Assembly: GCF_000011485.1 (NCBI RefSeq)
Contig: NC_005071.1
Coordinates: 1,987,347 to 2,051,346, forward strand
Length of the DNA: 64,000 nt
Reading direction: 5' to 3'
Origin: Prochlorococcus marinus str. MIT 9313
GTDB taxonomy: Bacteria; Cyanobacteriota; Cyanobacteriia; PCC-6307; Cyanobiaceae
In this document: in pieces, positions 47,808 to 56,398 of the stretch
How positions within the stretch are numbered: position 1 is the stretch's first letter
How the letters are laid out: each line of letters opens with the position of its first letter
Made by a program: the position numbers and the translations under genes
Notes under the pieces: model-generated
Told to the model about the DNA's origin: nothing
The model's database searches: none
The model's input: the letters and a program-made list of their open reading frames with translations, nothing else

Positions 47808-48989
47808 TCACTCGGAAGGGAGGAGTTGCTCCAAGCGTTCGAGGCATCGCTTCCGAAGCAATTCCGATGCGAAGCGCTGACGCACGGCCTGAGCTTCCCG
47901 CCCCAAGCGTTGGCGCAGATCAGAGTCAATCAGCATGGCGTCAAGTTGATCAACCCAGAAAGCATCAGGCCTCTCTGCCGGTATCAAGATCCCGTCATGG
48001 TCAGACGTGATCAATTCCGAAGGCCCCTGGGGACAATCCGCTGCAACACAGCAACAGCCTGCTGCCATGGCCTCCAGCAACACATTCGGAAACCCCTCAT
48101 AACGAGAGGCCAACACAAACAGAGTCGCTCTGTCATACCAATCCGCCATGTTGCCGACTCGACCAGGCAAATGAATCCGATCCACCAAGTCAGGGCGATC
48201 GTGCACCCGCGCCAAGAGCTCGATTTGTTGGTCCCGGCCTCGGTAGGGCCGCTGATCCAAACCAACGAGCACGAGCTGCAAATCCTGATGACGGTCGGCA
48301 AGCGCCAAAAACCAATCGATCAGGCGATCGAAACCCTTTTGATGGGCCTTCGTTCCAACACCAAGAAGCACAGGAGCGTCACCGCTCACACCAGCATCTG
48401 CAAGCCAACTGCAAGGATCCAGCTGCGGATCAAACACATCGAGGGGCCACTGCACCGGATTTGGCAACAACAACTGATCACGCACACCGAGATGAGCTGC
48501 TTGCCAATCGGCCACGACCTGTGTCTGCACCAGGTGCAGTGCAGCCCAGGGATATACCCATCGACGTAACAGGCGCCAGACCAAACCAATCCGTTTCAAT
48601 GGCGGGAAATTTCTCTCCGACACCACCGTGGGGATCCCCAGCCCCCGAGAAGCCAAAAGCAATTTGACAGCAGGGATCGAGGTGACGCCAATGGCCAGAC
48701 TGATCTGCTCACGCTTGAGCCAGCGTCGCAAGCGCCAAACCCGCACAGGGAATCCGACAACACCAAGCCATCGAACCCACCTGCTGTCGGAGGTTTCCAC
48801 CAAACGTTCAACACCATCAGGCAAGGGATAGAAATCCCAATTAAGTGGTTTTCTCGTCAGCAGAACTGGCGACCAACCCGCATCCCGCAACCATGACGAC
48901 CAAGTAAGGGTGATGCGCTCAGCACCACCGAGTTTGAAACTATCGATGTAGAGCACCACGCGCCGCATCGACACCTCGCTGCTGCTCAT
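47808..48989 (-). CDS. Glycosyltransferase family 4
   Basis: A 393-residue GT-B transferase: VVLYIDSFKLGGAERITLTW is the N-terminal acceptor loop; LLGVGTKAHQKGFDRLIDWF, LVLVGLDQRPYRGRDQQI and SRYEGFPNVLLEAMAAGCCC (E-x7-E) mark the donor domain. The order is that of PglH/RfaB-like retaining transferases. ATG 48989 overlaps the stop of the preceding gene as ATGA. It sits in a coupled glycosyltransferase run with an ABC exporter upstream. Confidence 0.85.
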   Translation of the reverse strand: MSSSEVSMRRVVLYIDSFKLGGAERITLTWSSWLRDAGWSPVLLTRKPLNWDFYPLPDGVERLVETSDSRWVRWLGVVGFPVRVWRLRRWLKREQISLAIGVTSIPAVKLLLASRGLGIPTVVSERNFPPLKRIGLVWRLLRRWVYPWAALHLVQTQVVADWQAAHLGVRDQLLLPNPVQWPLDVFDPQLDPCSWLADAGVSGDAPVLLGVGTKAHQKGFDRLIDWFLALADRHQDLQLVLVGLDQRPYRGRDQQIELLARVHDRPDLVDRIHLPGRVGNMADWYDRATLFVLASRYEGFPNVLLEAMAAGCCCVAADCPQGPSELITSDHDGILIPAERPDAFWVDQLDAMLIDSDLRQRLGREAQAVRQRFASELLRKRCLERLEQLLPSE

Positions 48990-50194
48990 GCACCGGTCAC
49001 CTGGACTCGCGAGTGCGACCCAAAGCGCGCGAGCAGCCCTTGCTGTTGAAGGATCTCGAGCATCGCCTCCGTTCGAGTTTGATATGTCTGAGTCCGTGCT
49101 CTGGCAAGGCGTTGATCCAGATTGGGCCCTTGACCAGCCAAGACTGCTCGAATCGCCTGTTCAAAGATCTCGACCTGAGGCTCGCAAAGGCAAGCCACGT
49201 CGGCATGAGCAATCAAAGCGGGAATCGCTGTGGCCACCACAGGTAACCCTGCAGACAAATACTCGAAGAATTTCATCGGGAACATGTTGCGGGTGTAGCC
49301 GTTGAGCTGCAAAGGCAGAAGGGCCACATCCACGTGGGCTAACCAGGCTGGTAATGCTTCATAGGGCTGTGGACCAACCAACTGAACATTTGGGCAACTC
49401 TCCAGAGCAGCCACATCCGTAGACGGATCACATTCGCCAACCGGACCAATCAGCACAAAATCCCAGCCAGGATTACGACTGATCAGATAATTCAAGAGCC
49501 TGAGATCTAACTTGTAGGCATCAATCGCCCCCATAAATACGAGTCGAGGACGAGGACTTGATCTTAAAGATTGTGGGCAAGTTAAAGGCTGAAGCGCATG
49601 ATTGAAATGACGATAATCGGCCACATTGCCAAACATTCGAGCAGCTTGATTCCAGCGAAGATGAGTGGCCTGCAATTCAGGCGAGGTGGTGAACAGCACA
49701 TCAACCTGACGCGACAACTGCCGCTCATTGACTTCGATCAGCTGAGAAGGCATACCTGGCTGCTCCTGAATGCGATCGACACAGTGGTAAACAGAAGCTG
49801 CAAAACGGCTGAGATCGAGATAGAGAGTTGTGAGGGGGTTATAAGTCCATAAAATCTGGAATCGGAATTTCAACGATCGAGTCGCCACAAACAATCCAAT
49901 TCGCAGCAGAAAACGATTCAAAGCCAATTTCAAACCTGAATGCCCACCAGGGATGACTGGGGGCGACCAGACCCAGAGGTTTTTGTGACGCCTATAGGGC
50001 AACCGAATCATTCGGCGAAGACGCCGAATGATTCGGGCTCGGTCCGCAATTCCAACCCGAGGTGCACGAATCCCAAGCGATTCCACATACAACACACGGT
50101 GGCCAGCCTCAGCCAGCGCAAGAGCCGTATGCTGCTTATTGGTCCACAGTGGATGATCCCAGTCTGCGGTGGAAAGAACAATAAAATCGGCCAT
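48986..50194 (-). CDS. Glycosyltransferase (GT4/GT-B type)
   Basis: A 402-residue GT-B protein: FIVLSTADWDHPLWTNKQHT at the start, WTYNPLTTLYLDLSRFAASV, YHCVDRIQEQPGMPSQLIEV, a donor domain with LVFMGAIDAYKLDLRLLNYL and VLIGPVGECDPSTDVAAL, and MFPMKFFEYLSAGLPVVAT with the acidic donor residue. It is like the transferases of the exopolysaccharide H type. ATG 50194 is five bases after the ABC exporter's stop, and it overlaps the next gene by four bases. Confidence 0.82.
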   Translation of the reverse strand: MADFIVLSTADWDHPLWTNKQHTALALAEAGHRVLYVESLGIRAPRVGIADRARIIRRLRRMIRLPYRRHKNLWVWSPPVIPGGHSGLKLALNRFLLRIGLFVATRSLKFRFQILWTYNPLTTLYLDLSRFAASVYHCVDRIQEQPGMPSQLIEVNERQLSRQVDVLFTTSPELQATHLRWNQAARMFGNVADYRHFNHALQPLTCPQSLRSSPRPRLVFMGAIDAYKLDLRLLNYLISRNPGWDFVLIGPVGECDPSTDVAALESCPNVQLVGPQPYEALPAWLAHVDVALLPLQLNGYTRNMFPMKFFEYLSAGLPVVATAIPALIAHADVACLCEPQVEIFEQAIRAVLAGQGPNLDQRLARARTQTYQTRTEAMLEILQQQGLLARFGSHSRVQVTGA

Positions 50195-50199
50195 GAGAA

Positions 50200-52017
50200 C
50201 TATTCAACTTCGATTAACGCCATTTCTCGGAAACTGGCCGACTCTCTCTGCAGTTCTTCAAACGTGCCATTGGCAATAATTTTGCCGTTTGCCATTTCAT
50301 AAATTTGATCACACTTCTTGACCGTCGACAAGCGATGCGCAATCACAATTGTGGTACAGCGGCGTCCAACAATATCAAGAGCCTGCATTACATCATGCTC
50401 AGTTTTGTTATCGAGGGCACTTGTCGCCTCATCCAACACAAGTACTTTTGCCTTGCGGAAGAAAGCTCGAGCCAGAGAAAGTCTTTGCCGCTGACCGCCA
50501 GAAAGTTTCACACCATTCTCACCAACCATGGTAAATAATCCATAAGGCATCTGACTCACATAGTTATCAAACTGAGCAGCCTCCAAAGCGACCCAAACAT
50601 CATCATCATTGATGGATTCAAGATCTTGACCGAAGGCAATATTTTCCCGAATACTTGCATCAAGAAGGCGAATATCCTGGGGGACAAGTGCGCAATTGGC
50701 CTGCCATGCTGGCACCTCCTCTTCATTGAGCGGAACACCGTCTAGCGAGAGTTCACCTCGCGTGGGAAGAAATAACCCCAGCAAGAGATGAGCCAATGTG
50801 CTCTTACCGCTGCCTGTTCGGCCAACCAAAGCAATCCTTGAACCTACGGGAATCGTCAGATTGACATCTCGAAGCACCTCTTTCTCAGTACCGCCATAAG
50901 TAAAACCCACGCCCTCCAGTTCAATAAATCTGCGTGGCATGACTCCCTCGGGAGTGGGCACCCCGGGGGACGACAACACAAGTCGATCAGGGGTCATGCT
51001 CAACAACTGCAAAGCATCCTTAATTTCAGGCAGGCCGCCTCTGAGCTTGTTAATGCTACGAAACATCGATTGCAGGGGAGACGAGATGCGCAACAACGTG
51101 ACCAGGACTGCTGCCAAAATCGGCACAGCTTCACGAATTTTCTCTGTATCACCAGCCAGCAATGCCGGAGCCAGACCAACCAAAAACAGGATGGTGATAC
51201 CTGCAGGCTCAATGATGAACCGTGGCACATCAGGCAAAAGCTTGGACAGACGGTCATAACGCTTCGCGACAACTCCATCTCGAGAGAATCTTCGAACAAA
51301 GAATTCATCAGCAGAATAAATTTGCACATCTCTCATTGACCTCAGAGACTCCATCAAATATAAATTGATCCGCCGCGAGTAACGCAACTTCTGCTTCGTT
51401 GACAAACGCAAGTATGGGGTAATGATTACTGAAGCAATGACATAGGCAGCCAACATCAAAACGAAAATCAACAGGGCATCCCAGCCAAGTACAAATACCA
51501 CTCCAACAAGTAGCACTAAAACTGAAAGCGTGTTACCAACAATTGTAATCAGAGGTGTAACAACTGTCGTCGAAACACGGTTAAGTATTCTATTAAATCT
51601 CTCCGAAAGATGAGCAGTTCGATTGTGAGTAAAGAACTCATAACGCTGCAGCATCAAGTTGGCATAGACCTTATTAACTAAATCTGTCCAAATCTCCGCA
51701 CTGAGCAAACTCTGCATCAAAGAGACACCAAATCGGATCGCCGAGGTGAACCAAAAAGAGGCAATTAATAGCCCTAACAACCATCCGGTTTGATCAAGAA
51801 TGCCACCGCCAAAAAAACGGATACCCGGAATGCGATCATGCAACGTCGCTCCCGACATCACCCCTACCAACCTGGCCAGCAGACCAACCAGCAGCATGTC
51901 AAGCAAGCCCTGAAAAAAGGAGGCCAGCAAAACAAGAATCAGAAGGTTGATGCGCTTAGAGGGAAGTTGACGGAGTAGCTCTCTTAGTTCCTTCCAGGTC
52001 TGGCTTTGCAAGAGCAT
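50200..52017 (-). CDS. ABC exporter, MsbA/PglK-like lipid or glycolipid flippase
   Basis: A 605-residue half-transporter with an N-terminal six-helix membrane domain (residues about 20-320) and a C-terminal ATPase: Walker A LVGRTGSGKSTLAHLLLGLF, Q-loop CALVPQDIRLLDASIRENIA, signature VKLSGGQRQRLSLARAFFRK, Walker B VLVLDEATSALD and switch TIVIAHRLSTVKKCD. It probably exports a glycolipid or lipid-linked oligosaccharide made by the glycosyltransferases encoded downstream. ATG 52017 (MLLQSQTWKELREL) was preferred over an upstream one at 52059 that lies in odd sequence. Confidence 0.88.
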   Translation of the reverse strand: MLLQSQTWKELRELLRQLPSKRINLLILVLLASFFQGLLDMLLVGLLARLVGVMSGATLHDRIPGIRFFGGGILDQTGWLLGLLIASFWFTSAIRFGVSLMQSLLSAEIWTDLVNKVYANLMLQRYEFFTHNRTAHLSERFNRILNRVSTTVVTPLITIVGNTLSVLVLLVGVVFVLGWDALLIFVLMLAAYVIASVIITPYLRLSTKQKLRYSRRINLYLMESLRSMRDVQIYSADEFFVRRFSRDGVVAKRYDRLSKLLPDVPRFIIEPAGITILFLVGLAPALLAGDTEKIREAVPILAAVLVTLLRISSPLQSMFRSINKLRGGLPEIKDALQLLSMTPDRLVLSSPGVPTPEGVMPRRFIELEGVGFTYGGTEKEVLRDVNLTIPVGSRIALVGRTGSGKSTLAHLLLGLFLPTRGELSLDGVPLNEEEVPAWQANCALVPQDIRLLDASIRENIAFGQDLESINDDDVWVALEAAQFDNYVSQMPYGLFTMVGENGVKLSGGQRQRLSLARAFFRKAKVLVLDEATSALDNKTEHDVMQALDIVGRRCTTIVIAHRLSTVKKCDQIYEMANGKIIANGTFEELQRESASFREMALIEVE

Positions 52018-52191
52018 GGACACGCCGCACAATTCTTCTCGGAGGCAGACGAAACGCAAGCATCCTTAAAGCGCAAGTTACCGGTTGCCAACCTCCACAA
52101 TCAGCAACAGGTCGGCCAGCCAGGTAACCGATTGACCCTCCCCAAGCCCCCTAGTCGATGCAGCAGCTCATCAGAAAGACACAAGCCACAA

Positions 52192-53229
52192 TTAGCAGCG
52201 AGAGATCAGCCGTCTCAAAAACCTCAATATTCGGCCAACCTTTCGATTGAATCGCAACAGAAAGGTTGGAGACCTCCTGAGGGGCACTTCATCTGACGGC
52301 ATGGTCTCAATAGCAGCCAGCGCCGATCTCCAACGCGACATCAAAGCCGTTTCCGTATGTTCACTTAACAGCTGATTGAGCCGCTCCTGCGTTGGACGCC
52401 AAGCCGACGGCTCTCGCACAGATTCGCAAATCCGTCGCACATCCCAGGCGAGACTGCCGCAACCAATCTGATGGCCAACCACACTCGGCTCAAGGGTATC
52501 GGCGAGCGCATGATTGAAACTGCTGAACACAACGCAGCCGCAAGCCATCGCCTCTAGAGGGGGCAAGCCAAAGCCCTCACTCAGGCCATTACTCCGCCAA
52601 TACTCAGCCGAATCGTAGATATAAACCTTGGAAGCGTTGAACAGAGCGACCAGGTCCTCCACCCAGCCACTCTGAACCACAACCTTCAGCCCTAGCTTTC
52701 TCAAGGCAGGAACCAATTGCCCCAACACATAACGGCTACTCTTTCGCTCCTGCACCAAGACATCGATGGAGCGATCTCCAGCTTCAGCCACAGCTACTCC
52801 AAGCCGAGCACCTCTCTCCAACCAATGGGGTTCTAAGGCATTAGGCACCAAAAAAAGAGGATTGCGAGGTGCCCGGTCAGCCCAGTAGCCAAGGGTATTC
52901 CTGCTCACCGCGAAGACAGGAACCCCTGATGGAAGATCAAATCCATAGCCGCTGCTATGGGCGTGATAAATCACATGCCGCCCCCTTAGACGCCGTAATA
53001 ACTTCGGCACTTCAAACCCCCAGCTCACCACCCAAAGCGTTTCTCCTGGAGCTGGTTCTTGCTGCAAAAGATCATCCAAAAACAGATAATCGTCCTGACG
53101 GGTCCGATAGGTGACCAAATCAGTAGGTAGAAGCCTGTTCACCAACCTTGCGGTATGAAGCGCCACTGAAAGACCACCGCAGCGATAGCGATCAATAGTC
53201 CCCGGAACCAGAAAAAAGACGCGACGCAC
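52192..53229 (-). CDS. Glycosyltransferase (GT4-like)
   Basis: A GT-B-like protein of about 345 residues. Blocks are VFFLVPGTIDRYRCGGLSVA, VVSWGFEVPKLLRRLRG, HVIYHAHSSGYGFDLPSGVP, DVLVQERKSSRYVLGQLVPA and SNGLSEGFGLPPLEAMACGC, the last holding the donor E-x7-E motif. The family-like part begins right after GTG 53229, which I take as start. The frame stays open to a TTG at 53406, but those extra residues are rich in Trp and Cys and look non-coding. No ATG is near. It is in the same orientation as the ABC exporter, about 175 bases upstream of it. Confidence 0.75.
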   Translation of the reverse strand: MRRVFFLVPGTIDRYRCGGLSVALHTARLVNRLLPTDLVTYRTRQDDYLFLDDLLQQEPAPGETLWVVSWGFEVPKLLRRLRGRHVIYHAHSSGYGFDLPSGVPVFAVSRNTLGYWADRAPRNPLFLVPNALEPHWLERGARLGVAVAEAGDRSIDVLVQERKSSRYVLGQLVPALRKLGLKVVVQSGWVEDLVALFNASKVYIYDSAEYWRSNGLSEGFGLPPLEAMACGCVVFSSFNHALADTLEPSVVGHQIGCGSLAWDVRRICESVREPSAWRPTQERLNQLLSEHTETALMSRWRSALAAIETMPSDEVPLRRSPTFLLRFNRKVGRILRFLRRLISRC

Positions 53230-53989
53230 AGGGGCGAGGGGACTAACCGATGCAGAACTATGCCGCAGTTTGATCAAATCTGACGATTGCAATCCCCTCA
53301 GACCACCACATCCTCGGTGCTGCCACCTCCTTGGCGGCACGTGAACAATCCACAAACAGGACCTTCCCAATTGCAGACACCAAGTTGCAATAACTGGAGA
53401 GATCAACCACGCCTTTGAGCAAAGAGCTCACGAAACCAGTGTTCTCGGCCATCGTATGGGCTGCCTTAATGCCTTCTCTCAGTGCGCTCGCCAGGACTAC
53501 CACCATTTGGAACACAAACCTTTTACAGGTGAAAGGGCATTAAAAATAGCTGGTGCGTCATGAAATCATCGATTGCAGAGAGTTAAGAGAACACCCTCCC
53601 CGCTGAACTGATTTGCATCAAGAAGGCGGCACTAAAGCCACAAGCTCCACGGCTGTATTAGTAGCGCAAGATCAAGGGTCTCACCCTCAAACCAACTGCA
53701 AATCTGTGGATCATGCCTTCAGCAAGTGAAGATGGATTGAGTAGCTGGCATATACAGACTCAAGGCATGACGATTCAATCTGGCCCTGAGCAAACTCCAA
53801 GTGATGCATCTTGTAGCGACTGCATCCAGTCTCCTGAAGCGTACCAATCTTGCAGGATCAATCAGTGCCATGCCATTACGGTTGCGGCACTTTGATGTTG
53901 TCCCTGATGAGGAATCGCTTTGCCATGTCATGTCTATTGCTACTCGATCATCTCAAGGCGATGAATGCAATCCTTGAGACTGTGCTGCC
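53230..53989. other. Intergenic region with two small unexplained frames
   Basis: About 760 bases before the GtrA-YdjC gene. On the minus strand, 53258-53515 (GTG start) encodes 85 residues including SALREGIKAAHTMAENTGFV and SSLLKGVVDLSSYCNLVSAI, with natural-looking codons but no known family. On the plus strand, 53870-53977 encodes 35 residues starting MPLRLRHFDVVPDEESLCHV. Either could be a remnant of a lost gene. Nothing else is recognised. Confidence 0.4.
53258..53515 (-). CDS. Possible small protein or gene remnant, unknown
   Basis: GTG 53515 to a stop at 53258 gives 85 residues. ATG codons 4 and 22 are alternative starts. The middle (ENTGFVSSLLKGVVDLSSYC) reads like a real protein and has bacterial-type codon use. 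It overlaps the possible 5' extension of the glycosyltransferase at 52192. I cannot assign a family; it may be a fragment left by deletion. Confidence 0.25.
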   Translation of the reverse strand: MFQMVVVLASALREGIKAAHTMAENTGFVSSLLKGVVDLSSYCNLVSAIGKVLFVDCSRAAKEVAAPRMWWSEGIAIVRFDQTAA

Positions 53990-55297
53990 ATGAATTTGCA
54001 GCCATTGGCTGAACGGGTAGGGCGTTATGGACTAGTCGGACTAGCAGCTGCAGCCATACACGCAACGGTGCTGGTGCTCATGGCAAAGCTCATACCGTTC
54101 TGGCTGAGCAACCTCAGTGGCTTCTTAGCCGCCTCATTGGTCAGCTATCTAGGCCATGCCCTATACACCTTCCGTTCAGAAACAACTGGACAGCGCTTCG
54201 CACGTCGCTGGTTGCTTCTGCAGTTCAGTGTCAATGTCAGCGTGAGCGCACTATTGCCATTGGCGCTCAGCCCTTGGGCTTCACTACCGATCACCACAGT
54301 GATGCTGGTTTTTACACCGACATTGCTCAATGCTCTGATCTGGTCAAGGGCAGCCCGATTCAGCGTGCGCCGGCAGCAACGATCTAACAAGACGAAGCCT
54401 CAACTGCATGCCGATGACCTAGGTCTCACCAACGCGACCAACACCGCCATCCTTGCTCTTGCTGCGGCCAGGCAGTTGGACAGCGCCAGCCTGCTGGTAA
54501 ACGGCAATGCCGTTGAGTCCGCTATTGAACAAAGTAGAAGCTACCCCAGCCTTCAACTTTGCTTGCACCTCTGCCTAAGCGAAGGTCGAGCAGTAGCGCC
54601 CCCTCAACAAGTGTCTGAACTCATTGATGATGCAGGGCGGCTCAAATGCTCTTTTGGGACGTTAATGCTGGCATCATGCCTACCTAAAAATGCGCCAAAA
54701 CGACGAAGACTTGAGAGGCAACTTCGCTGTGAACTGAATTCTCAAATCCAGCGATTTCGAGAACTCACTGGACTCACCATCATCGCCATTGATGGCCATC
54801 AACATGTGCATCTGGTGCCAATCGTGCTCGATGTGATCCTCGAACTAGCCCCTGAGCAAGGAATCAGCTGGTTACGCACCACTGCTGAGCCCTTGCCTAT
54901 TGGGCTGTCATCACGCTACTGGCTAACAGCTCTAACGAATGGTGGCTGGTTGAAGTGGCTTGTGCTGCAGAACCTCACTCGCATGGCTTTACCACGACTG
55001 CGCAAAGCGTTAGTCGCGACCAACGCCCGATTTGCCGGCGTGCTTTTCACAGGGCGAATGGTGGATGCTCCGCTCAAAGCTGCTTGGGAAGAACTCACAT
55101 CTGTTTCATTCTCACCACCGCAAACACAACCTTTGCTGCTATCGCATCCAGCTGCACCGCTAAAGCCAGAAGAGATTCATAAGGGCCTAACAGATTTCCC
55201 TTTATCTCGTACATTTTTCTCCTCCACATGGCGTCAACTGGAGTGGCAAGCAGTCAAAAAAATACAAGCCAGTGCCTCCACTCAAAGTGAACCATGA
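53990..55297 (+). CDS. GtrA-like flippase domain fused to YdjC/ChbG-like deacetylase domain
   Basis: A 435-residue fusion. Residues 1 to about 130 match GtrA: four transmembrane helices with RYGLVGLAAAAIHATVLVLM, NLSGFLAASLVSYLGHALYT and FRSE, ending ALIWSRAARFSVRR. GtrA proteins are thought to flip lipid-linked sugars. Residues about 137-420 match the YdjC/ChbG/HpnK carbohydrate deacetylase family: LHADDLGLTNATN has the metal Asp pair, HLCLSEGRAV supplies histidines and AIDGHQHVHLVPIV follows. The two halves are joined by a short basic linker. It is convergent with the GtrB/ArnC-like gene and overlaps its end by 16 bases. Confidence 0.82.
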   Translation: MNLQPLAERVGRYGLVGLAAAAIHATVLVLMAKLIPFWLSNLSGFLAASLVSYLGHALYTFRSETTGQRFARRWLLLQFSVNVSVSALLPLALSPWASLPITTVMLVFTPTLLNALIWSRAARFSVRRQQRSNKTKPQLHADDLGLTNATNTAILALAAARQLDSASLLVNGNAVESAIEQSRSYPSLQLCLHLCLSEGRAVAPPQQVSELIDDAGRLKCSFGTLMLASCLPKNAPKRRRLERQLRCELNSQIQRFRELTGLTIIAIDGHQHVHLVPIVLDVILELAPEQGISWLRTTAEPLPIGLSSRYWLTALTNGGWLKWLVLQNLTRMALPRLRKALVATNARFAGVLFTGRMVDAPLKAAWEELTSVSFSPPQTQPLLLSHPAAPLKPEEIHKGLTDFPLSRTFFSSTWRQLEWQAVKKIQASASTQSEP

Positions 55298-56256
55298 ATG
55301 GCCCTAATGAAATAGTGTGGCCTGGCTTTAGTATCCACATAGATCCGACCGATGTACTCGCCAAGTACACCGATACCAATCAATTGAATACCCCCCAAAA
55401 ACAGAACCGCCACAATCAGTGAGGCATAGCCAGGAAGGTCAACTCCATTAAAAATCGTGATCAAAACGATCACTGCGGCGTAAAGCAAACTAATTAAGGA
55501 AACTACAAGGCCCAAAAAACTCCAAATCTTTAGAGGAATCACTGAGAAGGAAAAGATGCCATCAAGGGCATAGCTCCATAGCTTCAGGGGGCTCCAGGAG
55601 CTACGACCTCCCATTCGTTTCACCCTGCTGTAACTAAGCTCGACACTGCGATATCCGGTCCAAGGAAGTAAACCTTTGGAGAAACGACTGAATTCACGCA
55701 TTTGAGTTAGGGCTTGCACAACCGGTGCACTGAGTAAACGAAAATCTCCTGCCCCATCAATCAGTTGAATGGAATCCACTACCCGGTTGAAAACGCTGTA
55801 GAACCAGGAGGAAGTTGTTACTTTCAACCTTGATTCCTGATCACGATCGTCACGGACTGCAGTAACAACCTCAGCACCACCACGCCAAGCCTGAGCCATC
55901 TGCGTAATCAACTCTGGCGGATGCTGAAGATCTGAATCAATCAGCACCACAGCATCGCAGTGGTCCTGGGCATAATCCAAGCCGGCCAGCATTGCCGATT
56001 CTTTACCAAAGTTCCTTGTGAGCTCCAACAAAGTGACTGGAGTAGAAGCCTTAGAGCCAACAAATCGCTGCTGCCATGAGCGGATCTGAGCCACCGTGGC
56101 GTCACGTGAGCCATCATCCACCAGCAACAGATGACTGACTTCCGGCAAGGCAAGCACTCGTTCGATGAAGTGGCAGATCACAGCCTCTTCATTGAAACAG
56201 GCAGCTACTACCCAGATCTGACCAGGCAAACGCTCTGAAATTGATGATCTCTCCAT
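55282..56256 (-). CDS. Polyprenyl-phosphate glycosyltransferase, GT2 (GtrB/ArnC/DPM1-like)
   Basis: A 324-residue inverting transferase that moves a sugar from a nucleotide donor to undecaprenyl phosphate. The GT2 domain shows VVAACFNEEAVICHFIERVL, HLLLVDDGSRDATV, LTRNFGKESAMLAGLDYAQ, the metal motif LIDSDLQHPPELI and GAGDFRLLS. Two C-terminal membrane helices (residues about 233-257 and 267-292) and the end LGEYIGRIYVDTKARPHY are classic for this group. ATG 56256 is preceded by an in-frame GTG. It is convergent with the GtrA-YdjC gene, its probable partner. Confidence 0.9.
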   Translation of the reverse strand: MERSSISERLPGQIWVVAACFNEEAVICHFIERVLALPEVSHLLLVDDGSRDATVAQIRSWQQRFVGSKASTPVTLLELTRNFGKESAMLAGLDYAQDHCDAVVLIDSDLQHPPELITQMAQAWRGGAEVVTAVRDDRDQESRLKVTTSSWFYSVFNRVVDSIQLIDGAGDFRLLSAPVVQALTQMREFSRFSKGLLPWTGYRSVELSYSRVKRMGGRSSWSPLKLWSYALDGIFSFSVIPLKIWSFLGLVVSLISLLYAAVIVLITIFNGVDLPGYASLIVAVLFLGGIQLIGIGVLGEYIGRIYVDTKARPHYFIRAIHGSL

Positions 56257-56398
56257 CACTCACTATGGACGTAGAACAGCACTACTGAATTCGAGAAGAA
56301 TTTGGCAAGCTCAAGCTAAGTCGCTTAAGTCTGGTCGTCAGGGCCACCACCAAGACATAGGCTCGCCTGAGCACGCGTCACCGTCGCGAACGTTTCCC

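Noticed and set aside
53719-53931. Minus-strand frame of 70 residues before the GtrA-YdjC gene
   Set aside because: The composition is Arg/Ser/Cys-rich and looks random, with no family resemblance.
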